From positions 4,960,001 to 5,024,000 of the forward strand of contig OY744465.1 in NCBI GenBank assembly GCA_963556145.1: a stretch of DNA of 64,000 nucleotides, read 5' to 3'. The notes under the pieces were generated by a model, which made no database searches, was not told the DNA's origin, and saw nothing but the letters and a program-made list of their open reading frames with translations. Each line of letters begins with the position of its first letter. Position 1 is the first letter of the stretch. The stretch comes from Hygrocybe punicea (Eukaryota > Basidiomycota > Agaricomycetes > Agaricales > Hygrophoraceae). Positions 1 through 13,910 of the stretch are shown here, one piece after another. The position numbers and the translations under genes are program-made.

Positions 1-42
1 TGAATGAGAAGATGTTCCGAATGAATATCGTGTCGGGGACTA

Positions 43-2240
<2,198 letters not shown>

Positions 2241-3697
2241 TGGTGTGGTGAATATTGGGACAGGAAGATCTATACAAGTGCACGATGAGTCACGACGATT
2301 AAGGCCACATGAAGCACGCACTGTGCTTCTCCGATAACTTGAAGATTGTGGGTAGTGCAGGTGCGATGGCGAATGCTGTTTTATGGGTGTTCCAAATGCC
2401 GGGAAAGATATTATGCAGTGGATAAAGTCCGGGGCAAGGGCTAAACAGAGTTGATCATGAGTTGTCTAGGCGAAGACTCTGCCAGGTTTTAGGGAAGCCG
2501 TACGGCGTTGTGGTGGTGGACGATAAAGGAAAGTCTGCGACTGCAACGTGGCGATGTGGGGGCGAGGGCACAACGTGGGGAAGTGAACGTCGCCAAGTGA
2601 CCTGAAACGCCTTTACCAGTCAACTTGGGCCATGCACAGACTACGAGCTGAGATACTCGACGCACATGTGCACCCTTCAGGAGCTCCGCGACCCCGTTCC
2701 CCGCATTCGGAATAACCGACACGGCCATCTCCTCGCAACTGCGACCGTGACATTGTCCTCCAGCGTTCACCAGTCTTATGGGGACCGGTGTGCACGTTCT
2801 AATATTTCCAGACATCGCTCAGTGATCCAGTGATGGACACCCATGGGTCCATTTATCCTGGATGTCCTTGGCCTTGGCCGTCTCGCCCTCAGGCTCTACT
2901 TCATGTGAATTCTCGGTATATATGTCTCTCGCCCGGTTGGTCTTGGCAATGTATCATTTATTCGCGTTTCGCTACGTAGATGCATTAATGCAACATCGGG
3001 GCAGTGATCCGAGCTCGCATATGTCCTCTCAGCTTGCTACACCAAGTGCTTGGAAATCGACGCAGCTTCACGTCACGACTGTTTCGGATACGCGGTGCCC
3101 CCATAAAATCATTTTGATCTTCTTCCACCCCTCAGGCTTCCTTCGCAACAACGCCGGTGACCCATATACACCTCCATCTCTACTCACCTTACGAAACTCA
3201 CGCAGAACCATCATGTCGCATCGCTTCTTCGTCCAAAAATGAAATCCTCGGCACTCGTGTCTGGTCTCCTTCTCGACGCAAGTTTGTGTGAGTTTATTCA
3301 CCCTTCAGGGATATCAGCACTCTGCGGGAGTAATTCAAATTTGTCATTTCACGAAGGCCCTAAAATCTCCCGTTCTATTTTATGAAATACACCAACTTAC
3401 ATCTTGGAGCTTCAGTATCCTGTGATCGATCATCGATCATCCAGCACGCCAAGAAACATATATGCAACAGATGTGGCAGAACTGGTGAGCTCTCCAGTTG
3501 ACTTTCATAGCAGCAACGGAGTCACTGAGTGCGTTCTATTTGCGCCTTCTGATGCCTTATTGGTCTCTCATCTCTCGCGCCACAGTCCATCTAACCGGCT
3601 TTTGCCCTTACACATATCTTGTGAAATCCTGAAACAAAATTGATCCATTGGTACACCGCTGCAGCTCATCTCCCCATTACCCGTGATGCTTTTGAGT
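2241..3697. other. intergenic, promoter side of the zinc-finger gene
   Basis: Only short unsupported frames on both strands and no recognisable protein motif. It should contain the promoter of the minus-strand regulator that starts at 2240. Confidence 0.5.
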
Positions 3698-4225
3698 CCC
3701 TTTGGCGACTGCCGCCGAATCCGCAGATGTTCTCCTTCTGACAGTACGGCCCGCTTTGATTGCTGGCGAACATGGAGTCATCCAGTGTTCTCCACCCTTC
3801 CCCAGGTTTATTTCAGTCGTGGAACTGCTTTTCTTCTCTATCTCTAGGATCTTTTCCGGCTAATATGGGGGGGGGGGGGGGGGGGGGCGTCCCTTCGGAC
3901 GCTCGGAGATCGTCGCCTGCTGGTAGTCTAGCCCGCTTTGATCGCTGGCATACATGGAGTAATCCGGGGTTCTCCACCTCTCCCCAGATTTATATTAGAT
4001 GTTGAACTGCGTTTCTTCTCTATCTCTAGGGTCTTTCCCGGCTAATATTTGGGGGCGTCCCTTCGGAGGCTGTCGTCGAGCTCGCAGATGGTCTCCTACC
4101 GGGCCCGCTTTGATCGCTGGCATACAAGGAGTAATCCGGCGTTCTCCACCTCTCCCAGATTTATATCAGTTATTGAACTGCTTTTCTTGAATTTCTTCTT
4201 CATCTCGAGGGTCCTTTCAGGGCAA
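3698..4225. repeat. three-unit tandem repeat with a 21-nt G tract
   Basis: Three diverged copies of a 160-190 bp unit begin near 3698, 3891 and 4051. Each carries CCCTT(T/C)GG near its start, then CCCGCTTTGATYGCTGGC, a CTCCACC block, GGAACTGC/TGAACTGC, and a CTATCTCTAG-like block. A homopolymer of 21 G lies at 3867-3887 in the first unit. Confidence 0.8.
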
Positions 4226-5304
4226 TACAATATGTCGCAGCTGACTGGAAATTGCTTTTATCGATCCGGTGCACTGCTTATTTGGCAAAACTCCAATGGC
4301 CACCTGTTTCATGATTTTACGCTGTGTTTTTGTACTAACAACGACAAGCAGCTAGGGATCCACCCCTGCCTATCCCACTCGAACACTATGCCGCATTGCA
4401 CATCATCCCCATACACTCGCGAGATTGGCGCCGTTCTCGTTGCCGTGATCCCGGGGATCAGCTGGTCTTCCTTCATACTGATATGTAACAGGAATTTCCA
4501 TGACGCAACTGAATTCGCGAATGGCGACAGGATTTTTTTTTTTTTTTTTTCATCTCTATCATTGTCTCACCCGGACATATGGACGTCTTTTTTTTTTTTG
4601 TTCGTTTAAAGACGAAATATAGGCGGTTAACAAAGTTCAGGGGGGGGGGCTAAGTCGGCACTTCCGTGCAAGGAGGAATGCGACACCCGCCGCTCGGTTC
4701 CCGTGATTTACTGCACCCACAATGCCGTACACTGCATCCGTGGGTGCAAAATGCTGTATTTTCGCAATAGGCTCGGGGTCATCATCAATGAAGAACCTAC
4801 CAACACCTTCGCACGCTCTTTCACGACAGAATTTTCATGGGACACGCAAGTTGTCCTGAGCTCACGGCCGAAAAGCGAAAAGCGAAAGGATTTGCCGACT
4901 CGGCTCGGTTCGAATTCATGATGTCCCGTCTCACCCTCTCACACATCCCTGGCAGGGGCGCTGAGGGTGTTGATCAGCCTACGTGCTGTTGTGGGTCCTG
5001 TAAAGGATAAGATCAGATAAAAGATGGCATTTCCCGAGTAACCTTTCCTCCTTAGGATTTTTGATGTGTTCCGGATTGTGTACCGCAGGATATGACGAGT
5101 GGCATGAGAAAATCCAGGGAGTTCGGAAGAGCAACCGTCAAGCCGTACATGATAAAAAAGACTATATGACTATATGACTACTTGATGATGAGTAGCAAGC
5201 AAAACACATGTGCGTGTGGCTGTATAACCCCTGGTGGAAGTAGAAATGCAAGAAAATGTTGTGCGATTAACATACTATTGAAAACAGTCCTAGGAAGTAC
5301 AGTA
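4226..5304. other. intergenic
   Basis: No credible gene. It contains an 18-nt T tract (4533-4550) and a run of G near 4640. The right part is downstream of the SNF5-type gene. Confidence 0.5.
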
Positions 5305-7245
5305 TTATCGTCTTCTGGTTCTCGTAGATGTCTGAAACTTGGATGTCTCGCGACGCAATCGTCTGTAGAAAACCCAATCAGTTCAAAGAGGATATGGAAA
5401 CCAACGACATCTAATACCCACCGACTAGCCCTCTCCTTTTCAATCTCCCTTCTCTCCACTTCCTCAGCGCTCAACACCTCAAACTTTGTCTGAAACTCCT
5501 CGGCCTCCGCCCAATCTCGCCAAACGCTTCTAAGCAGCTTAGGACCTCTGCCATCTTTCGGCGCCCGGCCCCAGCCTAACCCAAGCCCTGTTTTGTCCTT
5601 TAATAGACCTAGTCCAGTCTTGTCCCTGGGCCTGTCCCCCGCGGCGGTGGGCTCCTCCGTGGGATCTCGGTCCCCACCAATGACACCCCACTCAATTGCG
5701 TCTTTCTTGTGCTTGATGAGCTCTTCGTGTATCGCATGCGCAATGAGTGGAACTGCCTCCCCCGACAGCCCAACTTCCATGCAAAGCTTTTGTGAGAAGG
5801 CCTCTGGAGTGAGCGGCGAGAGCAGGTCCCACTCGATGTGGTCAAGAAGGTGGTATGTGGCGATCTGCACATCAATCTGTCGGCGAGAAACACAGGCCGT
5901 GAGTTGAGCGTGTTAAAACTATTGAGGGATGACCAAAAACGGGGGCGTACGCTTAGAATGACACGGCATTCTGGGAGTTCCTCGCCAGGGGTGTCGTCTG
6001 CGATGTCCATGTCTATCGCGGAGTCGGCGCCTAGATCCATGGCGGCAACACCTTCATGCTCCTCGAGCTGAGCACGGATCTGGTTAGTGACGGTGTCGAC
6101 CCAAGGAACGGCGGGTAGATCAAGGTCTGTGCAGAAAGTGCGGGCGAAAGCCTCCGGCTTGATGAGACTTTCGTGCAGGTTCCATACAAAACAGTCACGT
6201 ATTCGATGGGTGTCGGTCTCAAACTCAACGCGGATGGGAACGAGCGCAGCTGGCCTTTTGGCCTGCAGCTTCAGGGCATCCAGTGGACTATGTGCAAGTG
6301 ATTAAAAATTTATAATGGCCTTGCTTTTGCGCCATTCAAGGGCTGCAAAAGGGGGATGGCACTTACGGGTACTCGTGTACGGTGGGAGCGACAGGTTTCG
6401 CCTTGATAAATCTCGCTGGTGGTACCATCCCCAAATAACTCTGGTCAAGATCGGCTTTTTCGACTCTTGGCGGTGGCGGCGGTGGCGGTGGCGGGTGGGG
6501 CGTTGACGTGATTCCAGTCCCAGAGTGGAAAACGGACATACCAGCGGTGAGTCTGCTTCGTGACTGCCGTATCGCCGTACGCGTCCCGCCGCTCGCGATA
6601 AAGTCGGAATCGTCCGAGTCGAGCGCGCCGGCGTCCGGCACGTCGTCACCAGAGCCCGGGTCGGCATAGTTGACAACCCCACCACGGCGCGTGGTTGTAC
6701 GTGTGGCTGTCGTTGAGGGGGCTTGGATGATGGGTTGCATGAGTAGAGTTGTACCCGTGCGCAGCCGGGAAGCATAGGTGGAGTGCAGGGCTTGTGGAGT
6801 GGTAGGCAGGGGCGGACGTGGGGGATTCGGCGGGGCTGGTGGAAGCGCCGGGGGCGGCGGGAGTGGATGATATACAGGCGGGGTGTACGTAGGTTGTGCA
6901 GTGGGTGCGAGAGTGCTGCCCTTGGTTGCGCGGGTGCGGCCACCGCGAGCGCCGGCTGGTGTTTTTGGGGGTGGGGTGACGGATGTGGACCATGTGTGGA
7001 CATTTTTAAGATAAGCTTATGGATTAACTGAGAGCTGTGGGCGAAAACAGTGAACGATTTATGCACGCACTTCGTGAATGGGCAGGCTGAGGAGTGGGAG
7101 CAACAAATGCATGAAATTGTTCAGGTCTGCTCGCTGCTGTCGATAGCTGGGAAATGGTTTGGCGTAACTGGGAATCTGTCATGCTCCCAAAGGCCGTTTG
7201 GAACGAGGTCGACGGCGTTGGAGCAGCGGACGCCGTGTCAGACAT
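5305..7245 (-). CDS. SNF5/Sfh1 (SMARCB1/INI1) chromatin-remodelling subunit
   Basis: Core subunit of a SWI/SNF- or RSC-type nucleosome remodeller, nuclear. Five exons keep one open frame: 7071-7245, 6367-7015, 5951-6287, 5422-5876 and 5305-5362, about 557 aa. Introns are 55, 79, 74 and 59 nt, with donors GTGCGT, GTAAGT, GTACGC and GTGGGT. The N-terminal third is Pro/Thr-rich, with TYASRLRTGTT, then TTTRRGGVVNYAD and an acidic DSDDSDF, a pattern common in fungal Sfh1. A poly-Pro run precedes QSYLGMVPPARFIK. The SNF5 domain has its two usual repeats: LVPIRVEFETDTHRIRDCFVWNL and, after exon 3, IDVQIATYHLLDHIEWDLLSP. The last exon supplies RETSKFQTSTRTRRR and a TAA at 5305-5307. Without the last splice the reading runs on into unrelated residues, which supports the model. 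Sfh1 fits better than Snf5 by length and N-terminal motif, but this is inferred. Confidence 0.9.
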
Positions 7246-8051
7246 TCTGAACTTCAAGTTGAAGCCACGGAAAACGGAAAATTAGGTTTTATTATCTAAT
7301 CAAAGGCGGGGATCGTGGAATATCAGCGATCGCTCAGCAACGGGGCCTTCTGCCGTTACCAAATTCATGCTGGCCAGGAATTGGATTTCCTATGATGGCG
7401 CCTACCTTGCTGGCCGTTCTCTAAGATCACCCACAGAATACCCGATCTCATGAATCGATGTTGAATCCTTCACGCTGAGCGATGATCACACTCACTCCAC
7501 ATTGGCCCCTCCCAAACCATCGACGGTCCATCGTGTACAGGTTGCGCTCGAACTATACACACGTAATGACAGACAGCTCCGGAAATTTTACTAAGGACGG
7601 AGAAATTTCGCCTCCTGTATAACATGGATCTCGCAATGAATGCGGTGAGAATCTGCAGTGGACGATTTCGCTATAAATCTCCTGCGTACTAGGAAAGTTG
7701 GTACTAGAAATTTCTTAGGATTATGTTCAACGTTTGACCGACAGATTGTCACCCAATCAAGGCCAATCTTCGTCTAGCTGAACGGAAGCCTGCAGTGTGG
7801 CCCCACTAGCTTCGACGGAGTCGACGCGTCCAACAATCATGCTTCACTGAGGTCGATTTTATTGAAATATAGCGCGGATAAGATTGACTGGCGATGGTCC
7901 AACCTTCAAGAGCTCATAAGAGTAGCGTTGTCGTGTAAGGGCGACGTCACACAGGCCGATCGCCGTTACTCGACATTCTCCGTGTAGATTTGTGGACTTA
8001 CTTGTACTTCACTTATTCCAAAAAAATTGCTACCGTTAGTCAACCGAATAA
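7246..8051. other. intergenic between SNF5-type gene and FAD oxidase
   Basis: About 800 bp with no supported gene. It holds the promoter of the SNF5-type gene (minus strand) and the 3' end of the oxidase gene. Confidence 0.5.
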
Positions 8052-10095
8052 TTAACGTCCAGTGTGGTATGTCTTCGGCATACTTTTGTTTCCCTTGTGA
8101 CATCTAAGCTCCCTATCCCATTCATCAGATCCAACACCCTCTGCGACGAGGAAAAGATCGTCGGGATCATATTTCTTCTTGGTCGCCTTCAACGTATCGT
8201 AGTGTGATCCAAAGAATGTGTACCGTGGGTTCGGTTCATACAAAGATGCCTAGACAGGTGGACGTGTCCCTTCAAGTCCTGGGGAACCAACCTATAGGAT
8301 ATCACCGTGAACGTACCTCATTGAAATAACACCCTAGATCAGGGGCCAACGTCGTCAGGTTTGCGAGCCGATGCTTCAGATCATCCCTCCCTGCGTCAAT
8401 CTGAGCAGATGTGGCTCCATCAGCCCAATTTAGGCCAACAACGGCGTGGACAAACGCCTTGCGCCAGGCGGGATTGAGGCCCATGGAACCAGGATCAACA
8501 TCAGATATAGCCCCACCAACGAGGCTATCGCGTATATTTTAGTTCTTGCTTCAATAACCACTGCACATAATACTTACATCCAATTGACTTGACCAAGAAT
8601 GAATGCTTCGGCCACTCTTTCGTGGTCGTCGAAAACGTCTCGAGGGAGAAGTCGTGATCCTACTTCAGTGTTATGGCCATCATCTCCGTCTGTTCCGTAA
8701 AGGTCCATGTACCAGTCATAGAATGAATCATACGAAGTAGTGAAGGCATCCGAAACCACAAGACCTTCTGGGGAAAGACTTTGGGCAAACGTAAAGAAGG
8801 GATTGATGCTCGCATTCGCTTGAGCCCATGAGACATTGGGACGGATGTACGCAAACTCAAAGGTATTGTGCCTCGAAATAAGGCCATGGCCGCTCCACCC
8901 GGAATCCGATAGAGAGGGAGTGATGCGGATGAATTCAGTAACAAGCTTTTTCGCCGTGTCTCGGTTGGTCATATTGGCCGTGAAGAAGGCCGCAATCAAT
9001 GGGACAGATGGATGCGTGCGATACGTCGCGGAGGTGACGACGCCATAGGTACCTCCTCCGCCACCTCGCAAAGCCCAGAAGAGGTCAACATGAGAATGGG
9101 AGTTGACAGTGAGGTGTTCGCCATTCGCGATAACGACGGTGATCTGGATCACATTGTCTACTCCTTAAAAATACGTTATATTAGTGCACGCTATCAGGGA
9201 AGAATGGCGGAAATCAACTCAACCGAGGCCAAGATAGCGAGAGATGAAACTATAACCGCCCCCCAGAAGCCATCCACCAGCAGAACCGACTGAGCCGCCG
9301 GCAGCAACCCCACCCACCAAAGTTCGACCGTGAGCATGGCCGATATTATATGCTTCATGCCATTGGACACCAGCTTGCACCGTGATAACTATCACCGAGT
9401 TCAACTGAAGAGCAATAAATGTAATAATAGAATATCACCATTATACTCCTTAGCAGATGTTGGAGCACCTTCAGGGACGAAAGTTGGATGATAGGAGATA
9501 TTTTTCATATGGTGAGTCCAAATCATAAACGATCCACGAGCCATACTCCTTCCAAGATAGTCGTGGCTGTAAGTACAGGTTGTAGGCCCCAGTCAGTAGA
9601 CATCTCACGAGATAAACCGCGAGCTTGCCCTGTATTTTTTACGACCAGATGAAGATTATATTCAGCTGCGAACTTGACCGCGACCTGAACATCACTGGCC
9701 GATCGCGCATCGACACCTACGACAGGGACACTCCCTTGTTCGCAAGGGAAACCCAGCGTATCATTCACATAGCATGCACTGATGGTGCCGTTTGGAGCAG
9801 TGTACGTCTCATAATTGGGCCACTGCGCAGAACCAGGTTGCTGGGCACGCCAGGTGCCGTTGAACTGGTTTGATTGGACGGCTGCACAATCTCCCGATTT
9901 CGTCTCTCGGTAGCATGCCGAAGCAGGCGGAACAGGATAGATGAGAGGTTGCGAGACCTTGGAGGCAAGTTGCGCAAACTTGGCTGCATCAGGCCAGCAT
10001 TCCTCGCTGTAAGTGCAGCGACAACCATGCGATAAAGCCGAAGGAAATAGGGGAGCGGCCTTCAAGAATAATGAGGACAACCGCTTGATCCACAT
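8052..10095 (-). CDS. FAD-linked oxidase with berberine-bridge (BBE) C-terminus
   Basis: Probable extracellular or vesicular flavoprotein oxidase of the PCMH/BBE family. Substrate is unknown; relatives oxidise sugars, alkaloids or other small molecules. Six exons: 9629-10095, 9439-9566, 9224-9388, 8578-9160, 8317-8524 and 8052-8249, about 582 aa with all phases consistent. The N-terminus (MWIKRLSSLFLKAAPLF) is signal-peptide-like and is followed by Cys-rich CRCTYSEECWPD. The FAD domain shows VVKNTG/HDYLGRS across intron 1, with the His expected to bind FAD covalently, then GSVGSAGGWLLGGG and LFWALRGGGGGTYGVV. The second covalent-FAD Cys of two-bond members is not seen in the GGSVGSAGG segment. 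The BBE motif is NPRYTFFGSHYDTLK with KKKYDPDDLF. Intron 1 (9567-9628) uses a GC donor (GG|GCAAGC); only that choice keeps the frame and the conserved motif. An alternative start is the ATG at 10131. Confidence 0.88.
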
Positions 10096-10794
10096 GTGTA
10101 TTGGATTGCGCTCCCTGAACGAGAAATACAAATCTCGTACGGTCGTCCAGTTTATATGGCTTCTGGCGTCGCATTTAGAGCGCAGTGCCGCCGTGTTGAG
10201 GGTAACACCGTCGGAAGCCCAGAAAACATCATGTAAGTCTAGAAGGGATTTTCACTGGGCTCCAAGCTTCAAGCTTCGAGCTTCACGTCGTAACGACGTA
10301 ATATCAAACCGCGGATCGGGCTCAGAACCATTCATTCTTTGAGTAGAACTTGCTTATCGTTCCTGGTGGCCCGTGAAGCTCAAGATCGAACAGCAGTGAC
10401 TCTATATTTCGGGGTTGATTACCATGGTTTCTCTGTGTGCATGTTCGGCCATGAGCTTCCTCGATAATCTCAAAGGGGAAAGGTTTGTTGGTAGTACCTG
10501 GTACTAGAAACCAGGGCAAGTTGGCTCTTGCCTGCAAGGCAATACGACAATCAATCTAGAGGGAGTGGTAGTAGAACGTTCGAACAACTCATCGAGGCGA
10601 GTAAGTAAGACGAAGTGAGGAACTGGGTGTCATACAACGTCATGATCTGAATATAATTAATGAGAATTTGTGTCAGAGAATCAGATGGGCAGGAGCGATG
10701 GAAGGGCTTCCGAATCAACTTTGTACAACAGAGAATAATTAACTTTGTGATAAGTAGATAATGTACAATTCTCGGCATACCTGGTTCACTGATT
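10096..10794. other. intergenic
   Basis: Short open frames on the minus strand (10322-10537, 10551-10817) show no motif I recognise. Likely the promoter of the oxidase and the 3' side of the lipase gene. Confidence 0.45.
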
Positions 10795-11931
10795 CTAATC
10801 CTCGAGAAGTCCTTCAAGCAACATCTCTACCGCATACAAAATCTTTTTGTACCCAGGATCATCTCTAATTGAGAATTTCACCATGCCAATGTGGTCAGCA
10901 TAAATAGACTCGCGAATTTCGTGGGCATCACCAATGATCGCGGAATCCCCAGACACAACCTGATCGATACAAATTAGATATCAAGTCGAACTAGTCCACA
11001 TGAATGTGATATATATACCTTCCCTACACCTATCATAGCTAGCTCCTCTACGAAAGACCAGATGGCCAACGAGCGCTTATCCAGAATTCGGCTGAAATTA
11101 TCCCTGATTCGATCGAGGACTTGCGAATCCCTCTCGAGGACTCGGATCAGATTGTCATTCGCATTTGGCAAACCTACCCTTGCAATAGATGCTACCACCT
11201 TTGCAAGCGAAGTCATTCGGCTCCCTCTGTGAGGAGTGCCGAGGAAAATTATACCTCGCGTAACCGGCAAGATGCGCCCGAGATGAGGTTCGGTACCCCG
11301 AACTCTGTCCGAATGATCGAGTGCCTGCGAAGGTAATCAGTTAGGGTAAATGTGAGGGAAAAAAAAGGGAATGATGACACACATCTTTAACTCACAGTCC
11401 ACCAAGAGAGTGTGCAATAAAAATTATTGGACGATCCCGCTAAACGGATAGAATATTTGAATTGTTCCCCCAAAGATGACACCAAACTTACAGCAACCTG
11501 CTTTCGTTCTCGCGATAACTCATTTAGTAGATTTGTCGAATGGTCGAATAGAGTGCTCAGAGACGCTTTGCTCATAAACCTGACGACGCTGGCGTCATGT
11601 CCAAATGTGAGGATACGGGTATGAGATAACGCCTTCTCCTTCGACAGAAGCCCTTCAGGCCAACACACGCCGTCCTTGGTCCAAGTTTTCCGACGATGGC
11701 CGTTTAATCCATGCACAAATACGATGCTGGACTCAGCAAATCAGCAAGTTCGACTAGTTGACGGTGCTATTAGAGTAGAACTCACTCGGCCACGATGGGA
11801 GCCACACCCTCGAAGAGAGTTGCACAGCCAACAGCATGAGACGTCGACGTCGGGCTGGATGTGCTTTGAACTGCTGGTGTTTCAAACCTTTGCTCCCACT
11901 CCTTTGAAAGAAATTTGAAAATTTTATCCAT
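10795..11931 (-). pseudogene. SesB/SERAC1-like alpha/beta-hydrolase, apparently broken
   Basis: Single-domain lipase/esterase of the type found at the front of fungal NLR-like proteins, here without an NB-ARC partner. Exons 11786-11931, 11492-11726, about 11383/11396-11439, 11019-11324 and 10795-10959 encode about 250 aa. Seen: start MDKIFKFLSKEWEQRF at 11931, IVFVHGLNGHRRKTW (oxyanion side), RPIIFIAHSLGGL with the nucleophile Ser, ALDHSDRV, GIIFLGTPHRGS, and VVSGDSAIIGDAHEIRESIYADHIGMVK near the end. The join after HSLGGL fails. The strong donor GTGAGT (11390-11395) puts the next exon out of frame, while reading on to a GTGTGT donor keeps the phase but includes an in-frame TGA where relatives have a hydrophobic residue. 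This suggests a recent pseudogene, a sequencing error or an unusual splice. Confidence 0.65.
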
Positions 11932-12384
11932 CGTTGCAGCTTAGACGTGGGATGACAGTCGAAAGGAGAGCAACGTGTACTGCAGCTGCGCGGGCTCATA
12001 CTGGAATTATGTAGGACAGGAAATACTAGTAAGGCAAATGCCGTGCGGACTGCTTCGTTCCATTTTCGGTCGTTACCTTATATAGTGGTTGCTACACTTT
12101 GAATATACTGCGTGGTTTCTTGTAGTTTTTCGAAAGTACGACAAGTCCTTCATAAGCAGGAGATTCAAAAAAATCTACAGCTTTCAACAGTGCGCTTGAG
12201 TCTGACTCGACTTGCCTGGTCAGTCACGTGACACAGTTCCCACAGTGGATTTCCTGATGTAGATAGACCGATTCTGGCATATCCACGTCGATCCACTGCG
12301 TTCCAGCGCGAGCACCTGGAGGGGTCCCGACCACTCCACCGCTTGCCAGTGTTCTTTGCTAACTCGGATGAATTCATGGCTCAT
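11932..12384. other. intergenic
   Basis: No supported gene. Probably the upstream region of the lipase-like gene. Confidence 0.4.
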
Positions 12385-13910
12385 GGCCATCAATTCCTGA
12401 GGCTAGCATAATATTATTGGACAGATTGATAGACGAAATGTTCCCTCACTGGAGTCTGGACATCGACAGGCCTATGATCTGGAGATTGCGGTTGCATATG
12501 CTTGACAAAAGGCACCTGTCAAGTGCGCATCAAGAACCTTGGCAAATCCAGAAATACCCACAGGGGTGAGATTTTCGAAACTGGCAAAGTCTTTAAACGC
12601 TGAAGATTGTATTGACAAGGTATCTGTGGCGGCTTATCATCAAACTCATGTTCCTCGTTTAGCCCCATGAGGCTGAGAGGGTTGATAAGTTGAACATTGA
12701 GGACTTGCCCCTTCCCATTCGACTTCCACAATCGAATCTCGTTGCAAATGGGGAACTGCATAAGCAATAGGCAAATTTTCTTCTCTCTTCCAAACGACAA
12801 CTTATGCTCACTTACTGGTTCCTCAGCGGTGCCTGGGAACCTCCATACTCCCAAGCACTCAGTGACTACGTGACAACACATGACGAGCTAGTTCAACCAA
12901 TGGCACAGGCACGGGCAGCCGAGAGACCTGTGCAATCTGTACCGATTGTACAACCACCTGCAGGTGAGGTTGAGTTGTTGGAAATTGTGAGAGCAGCCAC
13001 CTGACAACTCCACGTCCATCCAGCACCAGCTCAGGCTGTATACGAGGAACCACTCCCCCCGCCCCCGCCGCCTCCGTCCTTGCCCCTTGACAAGAAAGAG
13101 GATATAGCTTCCGTCACCACCGTTTTCAAACGGCGATCAACGGTCGCTGGTCCCCCAGCACAATCACGAAGCCGACCGACGCTGGGGCCGATACCTTCCA
13201 CTAGCGGGCCATCGCGGGGCCACACAATGCCGTTGCCGACGACTCCCGTTAGCGGATCATCGAGCCATATAGTGACGGCGCCGACACCCTCTGCGAGCGG
13301 ACCATCGCAAGACAATACATGGCACACACCAGCACCCTCGGAGAAGACATCGACTCAGCTTTTGGCCCAACTCTACGATCTCAATGTACCGGACGCCGAC
13401 ATTGCCCTTTTCATCAAGACTATGAGGGGAAACGGTACCAAAGAAGAGGAAGCTCTTTTATTGCAGAGGCTTTACGGCCTGCAAGTGCCGAGTGCAATGA
13501 TTGCACAATTGGTTGACGTGATGAGGCGGCCAACTGCCAGTGTGGCGGTGGTACGCCCCGTCAACGTGGACGAGCTCCCTGAAGACGCTCCACCCATGTA
13601 CGACTTCAAAGGGTCTCAATTTATGGGATAGGCCTCAGGCTCTTCACACTATGATACTTCTTATCTTTGGAGATATGTTTGACGCTCTTGTTTTTTCAAA
13701 AGATTGTTCGGAACTTGCCAAATAATGCGCCCAGGTCCCGTATGGACATTGGTATCCCGACAGAGCTTGGTATCATGTATGATTCCTGAAATAAGTATTG
13801 GGCTCAATTGAGTCTACGGGTTATATTGAGGGTCTTGATTGGTAGATTGACTATGGATTGCCGCCCAGCTGTTCGTTCCTTGTATTTCCGAGAGTCAAAT
13901 TAGGCTAACC
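12385..13910 (+). repeat. 1.5 kb dispersed duplication, copy A
   Basis: Collinear and closely similar to 54032-55588, with small indels. Similarity starts near GGCCATCAATTCCTG and ends near GCTAACC on both sides. No terminal repeat or target-site duplication is obvious. It contains the two-exon reading frame 12804-13631. Confidence 0.85.
12804..13631 (+). CDS. unknown two-exon protein, copy A
   Basis: Family not recognised. Exons 12804-12963 and 13024-13631 are joined across a 60 nt intron: donor CAG|GTGAGG, branch-like CTGAC at 13000-13004, acceptor CATCCAG. The product is about 255 aa. The TGA that appears to split the gene is inside the branch-point motif and is removed by splicing; copy B has the same arrangement with a 66 nt intron. 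After a Pro run the protein has a Ser/Thr/Pro-rich linker. It then carries two similar helical segments that look like an internal duplication: LLAQLYDLNVPDADIALFIK and LLLQRLYGLQVPSAMIAQLV. It ends in an acidic tail (NVDELPEDAPPMYDF). The start is the first ATG in frame; an upstream exon is possible. Both copies keep the frame open, which hints at function or recent duplication. Confidence 0.55.

Noticed and set aside
10322..10537. 71-aa minus-strand ORF as a separate gene
   Set aside because: No recognisable motif; short, with no supporting splice or neighbour evidence.
13000..13004. Premature TGA shared by both copies of the unknown duplicated gene
   Set aside because: It lies in a CTGAC branch-point motif inside an in-phase 60/66 nt intron, so it is removed by splicing.
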